The position numbers and the translations under genes are program-made. A stretch of DNA of 62,897 nt from Streptomyces tailanensis. GTDB taxonomy: Bacteria > Actinomycetota > Actinomycetes > Streptomycetales > Streptomycetaceae. Location: contig NZ_VTHJ01000005.1 of the NCBI RefSeq assembly GCF_008386495.1, positions 1 through 62,897 on the forward strand, read 5' to 3'. Positions 25,242 through 34,923 of the stretch are shown piece after piece; the stretch's first letter is position 1; every line of letters begins with the position of its first letter. The notes under the pieces are model-generated. The model saw only the letters and a program-made list of their open reading frames with translations. It was not told where the DNA came from and did not search any database.

Positions 25242-26399
25242 TCAACTCACGGTGACCGCCGGCTCCCCCGACGCGACGCCGTCCTTCTCCATCTGCTCGG
25301 CGATCTTCATCGCCTCGTCGATGAGGGTCTCCACGATCTTCGACTCGGGAACGGTCTTGATGACCTCGCCCTTCACGAAGATCTGCCCCTTGCCGTTGCC
25401 GGAGGCGACCCCCAGGTCCGCCTCTCGCGCCTCTCCCGGCCCGTTGACGACGCAGCCCATGACCGCGACCCGCAACGGGACCTCCATGCCCTCAAGGCCG
25501 GCGGTCACCTCGTCCGCCAGCCGGTACACATCGACCTGCGCCCGCCCGCACGACGGACACGACACGATCTCCAGCCGCCGCTGCCTCAGGTTCAGCGACT
25601 CCAGGATCTGGATGCCGACCTTGACCTCCTCGGCGGGCGGGGCGCTCAGCGAGACCCGGATCGTGTCGCCGATCCCCTCGCTGAGCAGCGCCCCGAAGGC
25701 GACAGCGGACTTGATCGTGCCCTGGAACGCCGGACCGGCCTCGGTCACCCCCAGATGCAGCGGGTAGTCGCACTGAGCCGCCAACTGCCGGTACGCCTCG
25801 ATCATCACGACCGGGTCGTTGTGCTTGACCGAGATCTTGATGTCCCGGAAGTCGTGCTCCTCGAAGAGCGACGCCTCCCACAGCGCGGACTCCACCAGCG
25901 CCTCGGGCGTGGCCTTGCCGTACTTCTGCAGCAGCCGCTTGTCGAGCGAGCCGGCGTTGACCCCGATCCGGATGGGGGTCCCGTGCTCCTTCGCTGCCCG
26001 CGCGATCTCCTTGACCTTGTCGTCGAACTGCTTGATGTTCCCGGGGTTCACCCGCACCGCCGCGCAACCGGCCTCGATCGCCGCGAACACGTACTTCGGC
26101 TGGAAGTGGATGTCCGCGATCACCGGGATCTGCGACTTGGCGGCGATGGTGGCGAGCGCGTCCGCGTCGTCCTGCGTGGGGCAGGCGACCCGGACGATCT
26201 GGCAGCCGGACGCGGTGAGTTCCGCGATCTGCTGCAAGGTGGCGCCGACGTCCGACGTACGGGTCGTCGTCATCGACTGCACGGACACCGGGGCCCCGCC
26301 CCCGACGGCCACCGGCCCGACCTGGATCAATCGCGAGAGCCGACGCTCCGCGACCGGCGGGGCGGGCACTTCGGGAACGCCCAGAGATACGGCGGTCAT
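25242..26399 (-). CDS. ispG: (E)-4-hydroxy-3-methylbut-2-enyl-diphosphate synthase
   Basis: 385 residues, the [4Fe-4S] enzyme that reductively opens methylerythritol cyclodiphosphate in the MEP pathway. Seen are [44 protein letters not shown], and the cluster cysteines in [14 protein letters not shown] and [19 protein letters not shown]. The start is ATG 26399, four bases after the hpnH stop region, with GGGGTGA upstream. It is followed by dxs after 41 bases. Confidence 0.95.
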   Translation of the reverse strand: MTAVSLGVPEVPAPPVAERRLSRLIQVGPVAVGGGAPVSVQSMTTTRTSDVGATLQQIAELTASGCQIVRVACPTQDDADALATIAAKSQIPVIADIHFQPKYVFAAIEAGCAAVRVNPGNIKQFDDKVKEIARAAKEHGTPIRIGVNAGSLDKRLLQKYGKATPEALVESALWEASLFEEHDFRDIKISVKHNDPVVMIEAYRQLAAQCDYPLHLGVTEAGPAFQGTIKSAVAFGALLSEGIGDTIRVSLSAPPAEEVKVGIQILESLNLRQRRLEIVSCPSCGRAQVDVYRLADEVTAGLEGMEVPLRVAVMGCVVNGPGEAREADLGVASGNGKGQIFVKGEVIKTVPESKIVETLIDEAMKIAEQMEKDGVASGEPAVTVS

Positions 26400-26403
26400 G
26401 GCG

Positions 26404-27435
26404 TCACCCCTGGTTCCCGTGGTTCCCGGACACTGTGTCGCGCAGCGCGCGCAGGGACTCCTTCAGCGACCCCATGGTGGCGAGGACGGCGGTCGGCTCA
26501 TAGCCGCAGTGCGCCATGCAGTTGGCGCAGCGCGGGTCCTTGCCGCGTCCGTACGCGTCCCAGTCGGTGTCCTCGATCAGCTCCCGGTACGTCGGGACGT
26601 ACCCGTCGCTCATCAGGTAGCAGGGCTTCTGCCAGCCGAAGAGCGAGTAGTTCGGGATCGCCCACGCCGTGCACGGGAAGTCGACCTTGCCCTCAAGGAA
26701 GTCGAGGAACAGCGGCGAGTGGTTGAGCCGCCAGCGCCGCCGGTTGCCCCCGGCGAAGGCCTTCTTGAACAGTTCGCGGGTCTGCTCGACGCCGAGGAAG
26801 TGCTCCTGGTCGGGGGCCTTCTCGTAGGCGTAGGCGGGCGAGATCATCATCTCGTCGACCTTGAGGTCGTCGTTGAGGTAGTTGAGGACCTCGATGATGG
26901 TCTGCGGGGTGTCGGTGTTGAAGAAGGTCGAGTTGGTGGTCACCCGGAAGCCGTGCCGCTTGGCCTCCTTGATGGCCGCCACGGCCTCGTCGAACACGCC
27001 TTCCTTCGCCACCGACTCGTCGTGGCGTTCCCGCAGTCCGTCGATGTGCACGGCGAACGCGAAGTACGGCGATGGCGTGAACTTGTCCATCTTCTTGCGC
27101 AGCAACAGCGCGTTGGTGCACAGGAAGACGTATTTCCTCCTGGCCACCAACTGCCTGGCGATCTCATCGATCTGAGGGTGCATCAGGGGCTCGCCGCCCG
27201 CGATCGACACCATCGGCGCACCGGACTCCAGCACGGCGCCCACGGCCTGCGCCACCGGCATGCGCTGCTTGAGCACGCCCGCCGGATGCTGGATCTTGCC
27301 GCAGCCCTCGCACTTCAGATTGCAGGCGTAGAGCGGTTCCAACTCGACGATCAGCGGAAACTTGTCCTTCTTGCGGAGCTTCTGTTCAGCGAGATACGTC
27401 GCCACCTTGATGGACTGGCGGAGCGGCATGGCCAT
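26404..27435 (-). CDS. hpnH: Adenosyl-hopene transferase HpnH (radical SAM)
   Basis: 343 residues. The radical SAM motif is [12 protein letters not shown] (CxxxCxxC), followed by [16 protein letters not shown], and the C-terminal part has [22 protein letters not shown] and [18 protein letters not shown], a second cysteine-rich region typical of HpnH. The enzyme adds the 5'-deoxyadenosyl radical to diploptene to form adenosylhopane, the start of side-chain building. The start is ATG 27435 with CAGGAGGTGAG upstream, a Shine-Dalgarno that contains the hpnG stop codon. A further in-frame ATG two codons later is possible. Confidence 0.95.
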   Translation of the reverse strand: MAMPLRQSIKVATYLAEQKLRKKDKFPLIVELEPLYACNLKCEGCGKIQHPAGVLKQRMPVAQAVGAVLESGAPMVSIAGGEPLMHPQIDEIARQLVARRKYVFLCTNALLLRKKMDKFTPSPYFAFAVHIDGLRERHDESVAKEGVFDEAVAAIKEAKRHGFRVTTNSTFFNTDTPQTIIEVLNYLNDDLKVDEMMISPAYAYEKAPDQEHFLGVEQTRELFKKAFAGGNRRRWRLNHSPLFLDFLEGKVDFPCTAWAIPNYSLFGWQKPCYLMSDGYVPTYRELIEDTDWDAYGRGKDPRCANCMAHCGYEPTAVLATMGSLKESLRALRDTVSGNHGNQG

Positions 27436-27440
27436 CTGGC

Positions 27441-28085
27441 TCACCTCCTGGGGAGCAGCAAAGAACGGTGCCATTCGTAGTAAGCGGGAAGAACGGCGCG
27501 AAGGACGCGGAAGGCTGATATTCCACCGCGTAGCGTGCCGATCCGGACCAGTTCATGTTCTGGGGCGTCCACGACCACCCGGACGGCCGCAACCGGGCGT
27601 GTGCCCGATCTCATGGCGGTGTGGAGAGTGACCGCCGACTCCATGTCGACCGCGATCGCGCCGGTCGCGAACAGATCCGAGCGTTCCTGACCGCGTACGA
27701 CGTGATCGGATCCGGTGAGCGGGCCGCTGTGGACCGTGCGCCCAGGCACGGCCCGCATCAGCTCCTTGACGAGTCGTTCGGTGCCCACGCAGGGCGTGAC
27801 GGTGCCGCCGGGGCCCCGGGTCTCCTCGGCGACCACCAGGTCACCGGGGTGCATCCCGGGGGCGAGCCCGGCGCAGAAGCCGGTGGCCAGCACGGTCGCG
27901 TCGGCGAGGGCGGGGTCGGCGAGCAGCCGGGTGACGGCCCGCTCGGCGGCCTTCGGCCCCATGCCGGTCCGCAGGACGGTGACCGGGCCCCCGGCAGAGC
28001 CCCGGTCGCCGCCGCGCAGGGCGAGCCGCTCGATGCCGAGCGCGCACGCGATCAGCAGCGGGGCCGGGGCGGAGGCCGTGGCCAT
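27441..28085 (-). CDS. hpnG: Adenosylhopane nucleosidase/phosphorylase HpnG
   Basis: 214 residues of the phosphorylase (PNP/UDP) superfamily. Seen are TVLRTGMGPKAAERAV, ATGFCAGLAPGMHPGDLVVAEETRG, GPLTGSDHVVRGQERSDLF, and the base/ribose-binding IAVDMESAVTLHTA. HpnG removes adenine from adenosylhopane to give ribosylhopane (or its phosphate). Its ATG shares one base with the shc stop (TGATG), with AAGGGGGG upstream, so it is translationally coupled to shc. Confidence 0.92.
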   Translation of the reverse strand: MATASAPAPLLIACALGIERLALRGGDRGSAGGPVTVLRTGMGPKAAERAVTRLLADPALADATVLATGFCAGLAPGMHPGDLVVAEETRGPGGTVTPCVGTERLVKELMRAVPGRTVHSGPLTGSDHVVRGQERSDLFATGAIAVDMESAVTLHTAMRSGTRPVAAVRVVVDAPEHELVRIGTLRGGISAFRVLRAVLPAYYEWHRSLLLPRR

Positions 28086-30079
28086 CAGCCCCCCTTGGCT
28101 TTCAGGACGGCCGGTTCGCCGTTGACGTACCGGCCGAGCGCGGTGAGCGGGAACACCTGCCGGTAGAGGTGGTAGTTGATCGAGAAGTCCCAGGGGAAGC
28201 CGGTCCCGGTGAAGTACGGCTCGTCCCAGCCGCCGTCGTCCCGCTGGCTCTGGGCGAGCCACTCGATGCCGCGTTCGGTGGCCTTGGAGTCCCGCTCCCC
28301 TGCCGCCAGCAGTGCGAGCAGGGCCCATGCGGTCTGGGAGGCGGTGGAGGCGCCCTTGCCGCCCCACTCGGCGGCATCGCGGTAGGAGCGCAGGTCCTCG
28401 CCCCAGCCGCCGTCGTCGTTCTGCACGGTCTCCAGCCAGGCCACGGCCCGGCGGATCGCGGGGTGTGCGGCGGGCAGCCCGGCGGTCACGAGCGCCGGCA
28501 CCACCGACCCGGTGCCGTAGACGTAGTTGACGCCCCAGCGGCCGAACCACGAGCCGTTCGGCTCCTGTTCGGCCAGCAGCCACTCGATGCCCCGCCGGGT
28601 GCGCGGGTCGTGGGACAGACCCTCGACCGCGAGCATCTCCACCACATGGGCCGTGACATCGGCGGACGGCGGGTCGATGACCTCGCCGAAGTCACAGAAG
28701 GGCAGCCGGTTGGGGAACGCGCTGGTGTTGTCGACGTCGAACGCGGCCCACGCGCCGTTCCGCGACCGCATACCGAGCGTCCAGCGCACCCCACGCCGGA
28801 CGGCCTTCTCCACGCGCTCCGGGTCGTGGTGCCGGACGCGACGCAGCGCGAGCACAACCTCGGCGGTGTCGTCGATATCGGGATAGTTGTCGTTGTGGAA
28901 CTCGAACGCCCAGCCGCCCGGCGGCAGTTGAGGCCGCTGCACCGCCCAGTCCCCGGGCCGGACGATCTCCTCGCCGAGCATCCAGTCGGCGGCCTTGACG
29001 AGTTGCGGGTGATCGGCGGGCAGGCCCGCGTCGGCGAGGGCGATGGTCGCGAGGCAGGTGTCCCACACCGGCGACTGGCAGGCCTCGATTATCCGGGCCC
29101 CGTCCTCACGCCACACGGCGAACCGGTCGAGGGACTCCAACCCGGCCCGCATCACGGGGTGATGGAGGTCGTAGCCGAGCAGATGCAGCGCGATCAGCGA
29201 GTACACGGCCGGTGGCTGGATGCCGCCCCAGCAGCCGTCGTTCTCCTGCCGCTCGATGATCCAGCGGGCCGCGCTGTTCATGGCCGCCTTGCGCAGCCGC
29301 TTCAGCGCGACCTTGCGATAGCCGTGCAGCAGCTTGTCGAGCCGCTGGAAGGCACCTTCCCAACTTCCCATCGGATCAAGGGGCTTGGGCGGATTTGGTA
29401 GGGCAGGGTCGGTGTGCAGCTCGTCGAGCGGGAACGGCGCGGGCCGCACCGGGCGCTTCGCCGAGACGACGGTCAGCGGGACGATCGTCTGGCGCGCCCA
29501 GCATCCGAAGTCGTAGATGTTCAGTGGCATCCACTTCGGGAAGTAGACGATCTCCGGCGGCATGTCCGGCAGGTCGTCCCACTTCCACCAGCCGAACAGC
29601 GCCAGCCAGATCCGGGTGAAGACCCGGGCGGCGGCGATCCCGCCCCGCTCCCGGATCCACGCGGACGCCTTCGCCATGTGGGGCTCGTCCGGGGCGTCCC
29701 CGGCCAGCCGCAGCGCGACGTACGCCTCGATGGTGGTGGAGAGTTCGCCCGGTCCTCCGTAGAAGGTGGCCCACGTGCCGTCCGCGCGCTGCTCGCCTCT
29801 GATGAAGAGCGCGGCGGCCCGCGTGGTCTTCTCGTCGCGGATGCCGAGGAACTGACGGAGCAGCAGGTCTTCGGCGTCCATGGTGACGTTGGTCTCCAGG
29901 TCGCCCTTCCACCAGCCCTGGGCGTTCTGCCGTGCCAGCAGGAAATCGGTGGCACGCCGTATGGCGTGCGCGGCGGCGTCCTGGCCCCCCGCCGCCACGG
30001 GGGTGTCGGTGTCGGTTTCGCTGGCCGAGGCAGCGCGGGGCGGCAGTGCCCCGGTGCTTCCGTCGGTCGTCGCTGTCAT
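28085..30079 (-). CDS. shc: Squalene-hopene cyclase
   Basis: 664 residues, the membrane-associated triterpene cyclase that folds squalene into hopene or hopanol. The catalytic DxDDTA is seen in NYPDIDDTAEVVLALRR. Several QW-type repeats are present: GTWATFYGGPGELSTTIEAY, GCWGGIQPPAVYSLIALHL, GSWFGRWGVNYVYGTGS, GGWGEDLRSYRD and GGWDEPYFTGTGFPWDF. The start is ATG 30079 with AAGGGGAAG upstream, and the first ~35 residues are Thr/Ala-rich. A longer ORF start (30142) lacks a good RBS. It lies 136 bases after the polyprenyl synthase gene. Confidence 0.97.
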   Translation of the reverse strand: MTATTDGSTGALPPRAASASETDTDTPVAAGGQDAAAHAIRRATDFLLARQNAQGWWKGDLETNVTMDAEDLLLRQFLGIRDEKTTRAAALFIRGEQRADGTWATFYGGPGELSTTIEAYVALRLAGDAPDEPHMAKASAWIRERGGIAAARVFTRIWLALFGWWKWDDLPDMPPEIVYFPKWMPLNIYDFGCWARQTIVPLTVVSAKRPVRPAPFPLDELHTDPALPNPPKPLDPMGSWEGAFQRLDKLLHGYRKVALKRLRKAAMNSAARWIIERQENDGCWGGIQPPAVYSLIALHLLGYDLHHPVMRAGLESLDRFAVWREDGARIIEACQSPVWDTCLATIALADAGLPADHPQLVKAADWMLGEEIVRPGDWAVQRPQLPPGGWAFEFHNDNYPDIDDTAEVVLALRRVRHHDPERVEKAVRRGVRWTLGMRSRNGAWAAFDVDNTSAFPNRLPFCDFGEVIDPPSADVTAHVVEMLAVEGLSHDPRTRRGIEWLLAEQEPNGSWFGRWGVNYVYGTGSVVPALVTAGLPAAHPAIRRAVAWLETVQNDDGGWGEDLRSYRDAAEWGGKGASTASQTAWALLALLAAGERDSKATERGIEWLAQSQRDDGGWDEPYFTGTGFPWDFSINYHLYRQVFPLTALGRYVNGEPAVLKAKGG

Positions 30080-30215
30080 GGCTTCCCCTTCATGCAGTGG
30101 ACGGATCTCTCTGCGGTGGGTCAGCCGTCGGCCGGTGCGCATCCGGTGACAGCACCGGCCGGCGACTACGCGAGGCCTATTCGACCGATGACGACGTTTC
30201 GTCGGTCGATGGCGA

Positions 30216-31352
30216 TCATCTCTTCCGTACGACGACGAAGTCGGCGAGCGCCGCGAACTGGTCCCGCACGTACTCGGGCATCCGGATCGAGTCCAGCGCC
30301 TCGATGGCGATGGCGTGCTGGCGACGCGCCTCCTCGGCGGTCCACTCCCGACCGCCCGCCTCCTCGATGAGGGCGGCGCGCGCGGCGAACTCCTCCTCGG
30401 AGAAGTTCGCGAAGTCGCTGCTCTTGGCGTCTGCGGCGAGGAGCTCGCCGAGCCGCTCGGAGGCCTGGCCGCCCGCCGCGAGGGCGGCCACGACCGGCAG
30501 GGACTTCTTGCGCTGGCGCAGATCGCTCCAGGTCTGCTTGCCCGTGGCCACCGGGTCGCCCCAGATGCCCAGCAGGTCGTCGACGGCCTGGAAGGCGAGG
30601 CCGAGGTGGTAGCCGTACTTCTCCAGCGTGTCGGCGGTGTGGTCGTCGGCGCCGCCGAGGACCGCGCCGATGGAGCAGGCGCAGGCGAGCAGGGCGCCGG
30701 TCTTGTTGCCCTCCATCTCCAGGCACTCCTCGACGGTGACCCGCTCGCGGTGCTCGTAGGAGATGTCCTGGGCCTGGCCGTCGATGAGGGCGCGCGTCGC
30801 GGTGGTGATGCGGCGGGTGGCGCGGGCCGCCTCGGCGGTGCCGAGTTCGAGGAGGATCTCGTTGGCGAGGACCATCAGGGCGTCGCCGACGAGGATGGCC
30901 TGGGCGGGGTCGTACGCCTTCCACACGGTGTCGCGGTGGCGGCGCTGTTCGTCACCGTCCATCAGGTCGTCGTGCAGCAGCGAGAAGTTGTGCACCAGCT
31001 CCACCGCGACCGCGCCGGGGATGCCGACCTCGGGTGCGGCGCCGGTGACCTCGGCGGACAGCACGGCGAGCGCGGGGCGCACCGCCTTGCCGCCGTCGCC
31101 GTCGGCCGGGTTGCCGTGGGCGTCGATCCAGCCGAAGTGGTAGGCGGCGACCGTGTTCATGGGGGGCGCCAGCCGTTCGATGGCCGCCCGCAGCACGGGG
31201 GTGGCCAGGGTCCGCCCGCGCTCCAGGAGCGCGGTCACGTCCACCGCTGTCCTCCGAGCGGCCGCCTCGGCCGGGGGCACAGTGGGCACAGTCTCTCCTC
31301 TTGTTGCGGTACCGGGAGTGCGGGATCCGGTCCTGTGCGCATCGAGCGTCAC
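30216..31352 (-). CDS. Polyprenyl (farnesyl-type) diphosphate synthase
   Basis: 378 residues, an E-type prenyl synthase. The first Asp-rich motif is LVHNFSLLHDDLMDGDEQRRH, the second is LAFQAVDDLLGIWGD, and QDISYEHRERVTVEECLEMEGNKTGALL lies between. It joins IPP with an allylic diphosphate, and in this operon it most likely makes the farnesyl diphosphate for squalene. Chain length is not decided by sequence alone. The start is GTG 31352, overlapping the hpnE stop as GTGA and preceded by GAGGAGG. The first ~35 residues are variable. Confidence 0.92.
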   Translation of the reverse strand: MTLDAHRTGSRTPGTATRGETVPTVPPAEAAARRTAVDVTALLERGRTLATPVLRAAIERLAPPMNTVAAYHFGWIDAHGNPADGDGGKAVRPALAVLSAEVTGAAPEVGIPGAVAVELVHNFSLLHDDLMDGDEQRRHRDTVWKAYDPAQAILVGDALMVLANEILLELGTAEAARATRRITTATRALIDGQAQDISYEHRERVTVEECLEMEGNKTGALLACACSIGAVLGGADDHTADTLEKYGYHLGLAFQAVDDLLGIWGDPVATGKQTWSDLRQRKKSLPVVAALAAGGQASERLGELLAADAKSSDFANFSEEEFAARAALIEEAGGREWTAEEARRQHAIAIEALDSIRMPEYVRDQFAALADFVVVRKR

Positions 31353-32776
31353 GCTGCCTCCTCATAGGCGAAGAGGTGGTCTCGGGGCCGGCCCAGGGCG
31401 CCGAGCGCGGCGTCCGCCGCACTGACACCGCTGCGGACCGCACTCTCCATGGTCGCGGGCCACCCGGTGGCGGTCCACGCTCCGGCCAGGTACAGGCCGG
31501 GTGCCTTGGTGCGGGCGCCGGGCCTGAGCCGCCCGACGCCGGGGGTGGGAGCGAACGTCGCGGTGCGCTCCCGGGTCACGAAGAAGTCCCGCACGTGCGC
31601 GCCGCGCGCGTGGGGCAACAGCCGCTCCAGCTCCGGCAGATACCGCTCGCGCAGTACGGACACGGGTGCGTCGATCTCGTCCCGCGCGGCCGACTGCGAC
31701 AGCGCCAGGTACTGGCCCTCGCTCAGCCCGGACGCCTCGGTCCGGTCGAACACCCACTGCACCGGGGAGCCGAGCGCCGCGAAGAACGGCCGCCGGAGCA
31801 CCTTCCGGTCGTACACCACATGGACGTTGAGGATCGGCGCGGTACCGATCTCCAGCAGCCGCTCGGGGTGGTCGAGCGCCCCCTCCGGGAGCAGGTCGTG
31901 CGCCTCGCGCTGCGGTACGGCGAGGACGACCGCGTCGGCGTCGAGGCTCTCGCCGGGAACCTGGACCGTCCAATTCCCGTTTTGCTGAGGGGAGATGGAG
32001 GTGACGCGGGTACGGAGTTCGGTACGGACGCCCGCCGAGTCGAGCGCCTTGCGGGCCAGTCGGTCGTGCAGTGCGCCCAGCGGGACATGGGCCCAGCCGA
32101 TGTCGGCCGCACCCGGGTCGGACAGCAGACCCGTCTTGAACACCATCGCGGCGAGCCCGAGGGAAGCATCTCCGGCCACCGCGTTGAGGGTGGCGACCCC
32201 CACGAGGTCCCACAGTGCCTCGACGGCACGCGCCGACTGACCGTGCTCGGCCAGCCAGCCGCCGAAGTCCCGCTCGTCCAGCGCGGGATCCGCGAGGTCC
32301 AGCGCCCTGAGCGCCAACGCCGCACGCCCCACTTTGGCGCGCTCGGCGAGCGAGAGATGGGTGTACGTGGCCAGGCTGCGCCCCAGATGCAGGGGCACGG
32401 GCAGCGCGTCGCGCCGCAGTCTGCCGAGCCGTCGCCCGGGCCTGCCGCCGGCGTCGAGCACCGGCACGTCGAGCCGGTCCTGCAGCGGGGCGAGCGCGGC
32501 TCCGTCGACGCGGTCGAGGAACCAGCGGTAGGCGGTGCAGCAGCGCAGATAGACGTGCTGTCCGTTGTCGACGGTCAGGTTGCCGCGCTGGAAGGAGAAG
32601 GCGAGCCCGCCGAGCCGTGGCCGCCCTTCCAGCAGCGTGACCCGCATTCCGGCGTCGGCGAGCGTGAGCGCGGCGGTGATGCCCGCCAGTCCCCCGCCGA
32701 CCACCACGGCCGTGCTCCGGGGGCGGCCCGTACCATCCGCGGCCGGCGGCCTTTCGGGCTGTGCGTCGTCGGTCAT
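31349..32776 (-). CDS. hpnE: Hydroxysqualene reductase-type FAD protein HpnE
   Basis: 475 residues, a flavin amine-oxidase/phytoene-desaturase-like protein. The FAD-binding motif VVVGGGLAGITAALTLADAG is followed by LLEGRPRLGGLAFSF and DNGQHVYLRCCTAYRWFL. The C-terminus has GLYLAGAWTATGWPATMESAVRSG. HpnE reduces hydroxysqualene to squalene, the last step of the HpnCDE route. The start is ATG 32776 with GGGGAGGG upstream. It overlaps the polyprenyl synthase start by four bases. The 136-base gap to hpnD has no gene that I can support. Confidence 0.93.
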   Translation of the reverse strand: MTDDAQPERPPAADGTGRPRSTAVVVGGGLAGITAALTLADAGMRVTLLEGRPRLGGLAFSFQRGNLTVDNGQHVYLRCCTAYRWFLDRVDGAALAPLQDRLDVPVLDAGGRPGRRLGRLRRDALPVPLHLGRSLATYTHLSLAERAKVGRAALALRALDLADPALDERDFGGWLAEHGQSARAVEALWDLVGVATLNAVAGDASLGLAAMVFKTGLLSDPGAADIGWAHVPLGALHDRLARKALDSAGVRTELRTRVTSISPQQNGNWTVQVPGESLDADAVVLAVPQREAHDLLPEGALDHPERLLEIGTAPILNVHVVYDRKVLRRPFFAALGSPVQWVFDRTEASGLSEGQYLALSQSAARDEIDAPVSVLRERYLPELERLLPHARGAHVRDFFVTRERTATFAPTPGVGRLRPGARTKAPGLYLAGAWTATGWPATMESAVRSGVSAADAALGALGRPRDHLFAYEEAA

Positions 32777-32912
32777 CGTGCACCCTCCCCTGCCGGTCCG
32801 CCGAGGTGAGGAAACGGTCCGCGGCAGGCCGTCGCAGTCAGGGACGCCCTCTTGGTGCGGAGGGTTGCGTACCACTTTTTCCCGTTGGATTCACCTTGGA
32901 CCGGATTGTCCC

Positions 32913-33863
32913 TCACGCGCGCCTCCTGACGGTACGGCGCGACACATGCCGGGCGTCCACACCGGACAGCCCGCGGACGGCGACGTAGGCCTTCTCGCGT
33001 CCGGGCAGCGAGACCCGGCCGCGCAGCACCGCTTCCGGTTCGCGCTCGATGCGGTCGAGGAGTCGCCGGTAGATGCCGGCCATGGCGGCGACACAGGCTC
33101 CGCTGCGCCGGTCGAGCATCGGCAGCAGCCGGTAGCCCTCGGCGAACAGGGCGCGGGCCCGGCGCACCTCGAAGTGCACCAGACCCGCGAAGTCGGAGTC
33201 GGCCGGCGGGAGCGGCCCGGCGAACCCGCCGGAGCAGCCGAACTTCGCGAGGTCGTCGGCGGGCAGATAGACCCGCCCGCCCTGGGCGTCCTCGCGAATG
33301 TCCCTGAGAATGTTGGTGAGTTGGAGCGCGAGCCCGAGGGTGTCCGCATACTCCGGCGCGCGTTCCGCACCACGCGCCCCGGGTTCGATGCCGAAGACAC
33401 CGAGTGAGAGCCGTCCGATGGTGCCCGCCACACAGCGGCAGTAGGCCTTCAGGTCGTCCCAGGTCTCGTAGGTCTCGCCGTGTACGTCCATCAGGACGCC
33501 GTCGATGAGTTCGTCGAGGGCGTCGAACGGGATCGGGAACCGCGCCCCGGCATGGGCGAGGGCCACCACGACCGGGTCCGTGTCGTCCTCGTCGACGGCG
33601 CCGTCGCGGATTCGGGCGACCAGTGCCCGGGCCTCCTCCAGTCGGGCCGCCTTGACGTCGAGCGCGAGCGCGCCGTCGCCGATGTCATCGACGCGCCGGG
33701 AGAACGCGTACAGCGCGGACATCGCGCGACGCTTGGGCGTCGGCAGAAGTCTGATGCCGTAGGCGAAGTTACGGGCCTGCTGTCCGGTGACGGCCTCGCA
33801 GTAGCGGTAGGCGGCGAGTACCGGTGCGGACGCGTGTGGTTCCGACTCCACGGTCCGGATCAC
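32913..33863 (-). CDS. hpnD: Presqualene diphosphate synthase HpnD
   Basis: 316 residues of the squalene/phytoene synthase fold. The Asp-rich motifs are FSRRVDDIGDG near residue 58 and LTNILRDIREDAQGGRVYLP near 185. Also seen are YCRCVAGTIGRLSLGVFG and the N-terminal ARNFAYGIRLLPTPKRRAMSALYAF. It condenses two farnesyl diphosphates to presqualene diphosphate. GTG 33863 overlaps the hpnC stop as GTGA. The C-terminus ends in a basic tail RRTVRRRA. Confidence 0.94.
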   Translation of the reverse strand: MIRTVESEPHASAPVLAAYRYCEAVTGQQARNFAYGIRLLPTPKRRAMSALYAFSRRVDDIGDGALALDVKAARLEEARALVARIRDGAVDEDDTDPVVVALAHAGARFPIPFDALDELIDGVLMDVHGETYETWDDLKAYCRCVAGTIGRLSLGVFGIEPGARGAERAPEYADTLGLALQLTNILRDIREDAQGGRVYLPADDLAKFGCSGGFAGPLPPADSDFAGLVHFEVRRARALFAEGYRLLPMLDRRSGACVAAMAGIYRRLLDRIEREPEAVLRGRVSLPGREKAYVAVRGLSGVDARHVSRRTVRRRA

Positions 33864-34762
33864 CCCTCTCCTCGCAGGGTCGCGCCCGCCTCGCGCAGCA
33901 GCCGGAGCTTGCCGGGCCTGGGCGGGCCGGGAAGTACGTCGAATTCGGCGGCGGCGATCGCGTGGACGGCCGCCCTTCCTCCCGCCACGAACCCCGCGAG
34001 GAGCAGCCTCAGCCTGCCCTGGACGCTACCCACGAGCGGGGTGCCCTCATCCAGGAGATTCCGGGCGCGTTCGGCCTCGTACGCGACCAGTGCGCGCACC
34101 GATGCGCCTGCCGTGGGCGCGGCGAGATCCGCCTCCTGGACGTGAAAGCGCTTCATGTCCGCGGTGGGCAGATAGACACGGTCGCGACCGAGGTCCTCGC
34201 TGACGTCCTGGAGGTGCTCGATGATCTGCAGCGCGGTGCAGATCGCGTCGGAGTGGCGGACCCGCTCGGGGGTCGTGGTGCCGGTGACGGCGAGGACCAG
34301 GTGACCGACGGGGTTGGCTGACAACGCGCAGTAGGCGAGCAGGTCGTCGTAGGTCTCGTACCGCTGGACCAGTTGGTCCTGGCGGTTGGCGGCGATCAGG
34401 GCGAGGAACGGCCCGGGGGTGAGGGAGCGGCGGCGGACGGTGCGCTGGAGGCGGCGCAGCAGCGGGTGGCCCGGAGTGGAGTCGAAGACCCTGTGGAGGT
34501 CGGCCTCGAAGGCATCGAGGAGGAGGAGCCGGTCGCCGGCGTCCTGCGGGGAGACACCCAGGAGGCGGGCGTCGGCGCTGCCGGGGGCGAGGTCGCCGTC
34601 ACCGATGTCGTCGACGAGGCGGGCGAAGCCGTAGACCGCCATGAGGTCGTCGCGCCAGGCCCGGGGCAGGAAGAACGGCGCGACGGGAAAGTTCTCGGCC
34701 GCGGCCTTGTCGAGGGTGTCGCGCTCCGGGTCGCCGATGCGCGCCGTCCCGGTTACGGTCAC
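33860..34762 (-). CDS. hpnC: Hydroxysqualene synthase HpnC
   Basis: 300 residues, a squalene-synthase-fold enzyme. The motifs are YGFARLVDDIGDGDL near 50 and IIEHLQDVSEDLGRDRVYLP near 185, and NFPVAPFFLPRAWRDDLMAVY is the usual HpnC start. It converts presqualene diphosphate to hydroxysqualene. GTG 34762 overlaps the stop of a 23-codon ORF upstream (GTGA), and the RBS before GTG is weak (GGGTGACGAG), so translation probably depends on coupling. It is the first large gene of the hopanoid operon. Confidence 0.94.
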   Translation of the reverse strand: MTVTGTARIGDPERDTLDKAAAENFPVAPFFLPRAWRDDLMAVYGFARLVDDIGDGDLAPGSADARLLGVSPQDAGDRLLLLDAFEADLHRVFDSTPGHPLLRRLQRTVRRRSLTPGPFLALIAANRQDQLVQRYETYDDLLAYCALSANPVGHLVLAVTGTTTPERVRHSDAICTALQIIEHLQDVSEDLGRDRVYLPTADMKRFHVQEADLAAPTAGASVRALVAYEAERARNLLDEGTPLVGSVQGRLRLLLAGFVAGGRAAVHAIAAAEFDVLPGPPRPGKLRLLREAGATLRGEG

Positions 34763-34830
34763 CGCTCGTCACCCGGCACGGGGACGGCAGAAGCGCCTTC
34801 GAGCTGGGGAGTTTCCGTAGCCATGGCCAT
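34759..34830 (-). CDS. 23-codon leader ORF coupled to hpnC
   Basis: ATG 34830 is preceded by GGGAGATGTG, a better ribosome-binding site than that of hpnC itself. The ORF encodes MAMATETPQLEGASAVPVPG plus DER and stops at 34759-34761 in a GTGA overlap with hpnC. There is no membrane segment and no run of regulatory codons typical of attenuators. It may only serve to bring ribosomes to hpnC, or be a small protein of its own. I do not recognise the peptide. Confidence 0.55.
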   Translation of the reverse strand: MAMATETPQLEGASAVPVPGDER

Positions 34831-34923
34831 CACATCTCCCGTTCTACACTGCCGACCCAATACGCACTATTTCGGACACGCCGCCCGGCGGTCGGCGCAT
34901 GCGGCGGATGCCGGGTGTCGCGC

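Noticed and set aside
34759..34830. A classical amino-acid attenuator leader
   Set aside because: No run of one rare or regulatory codon and no alternative hairpins around the stop codon.
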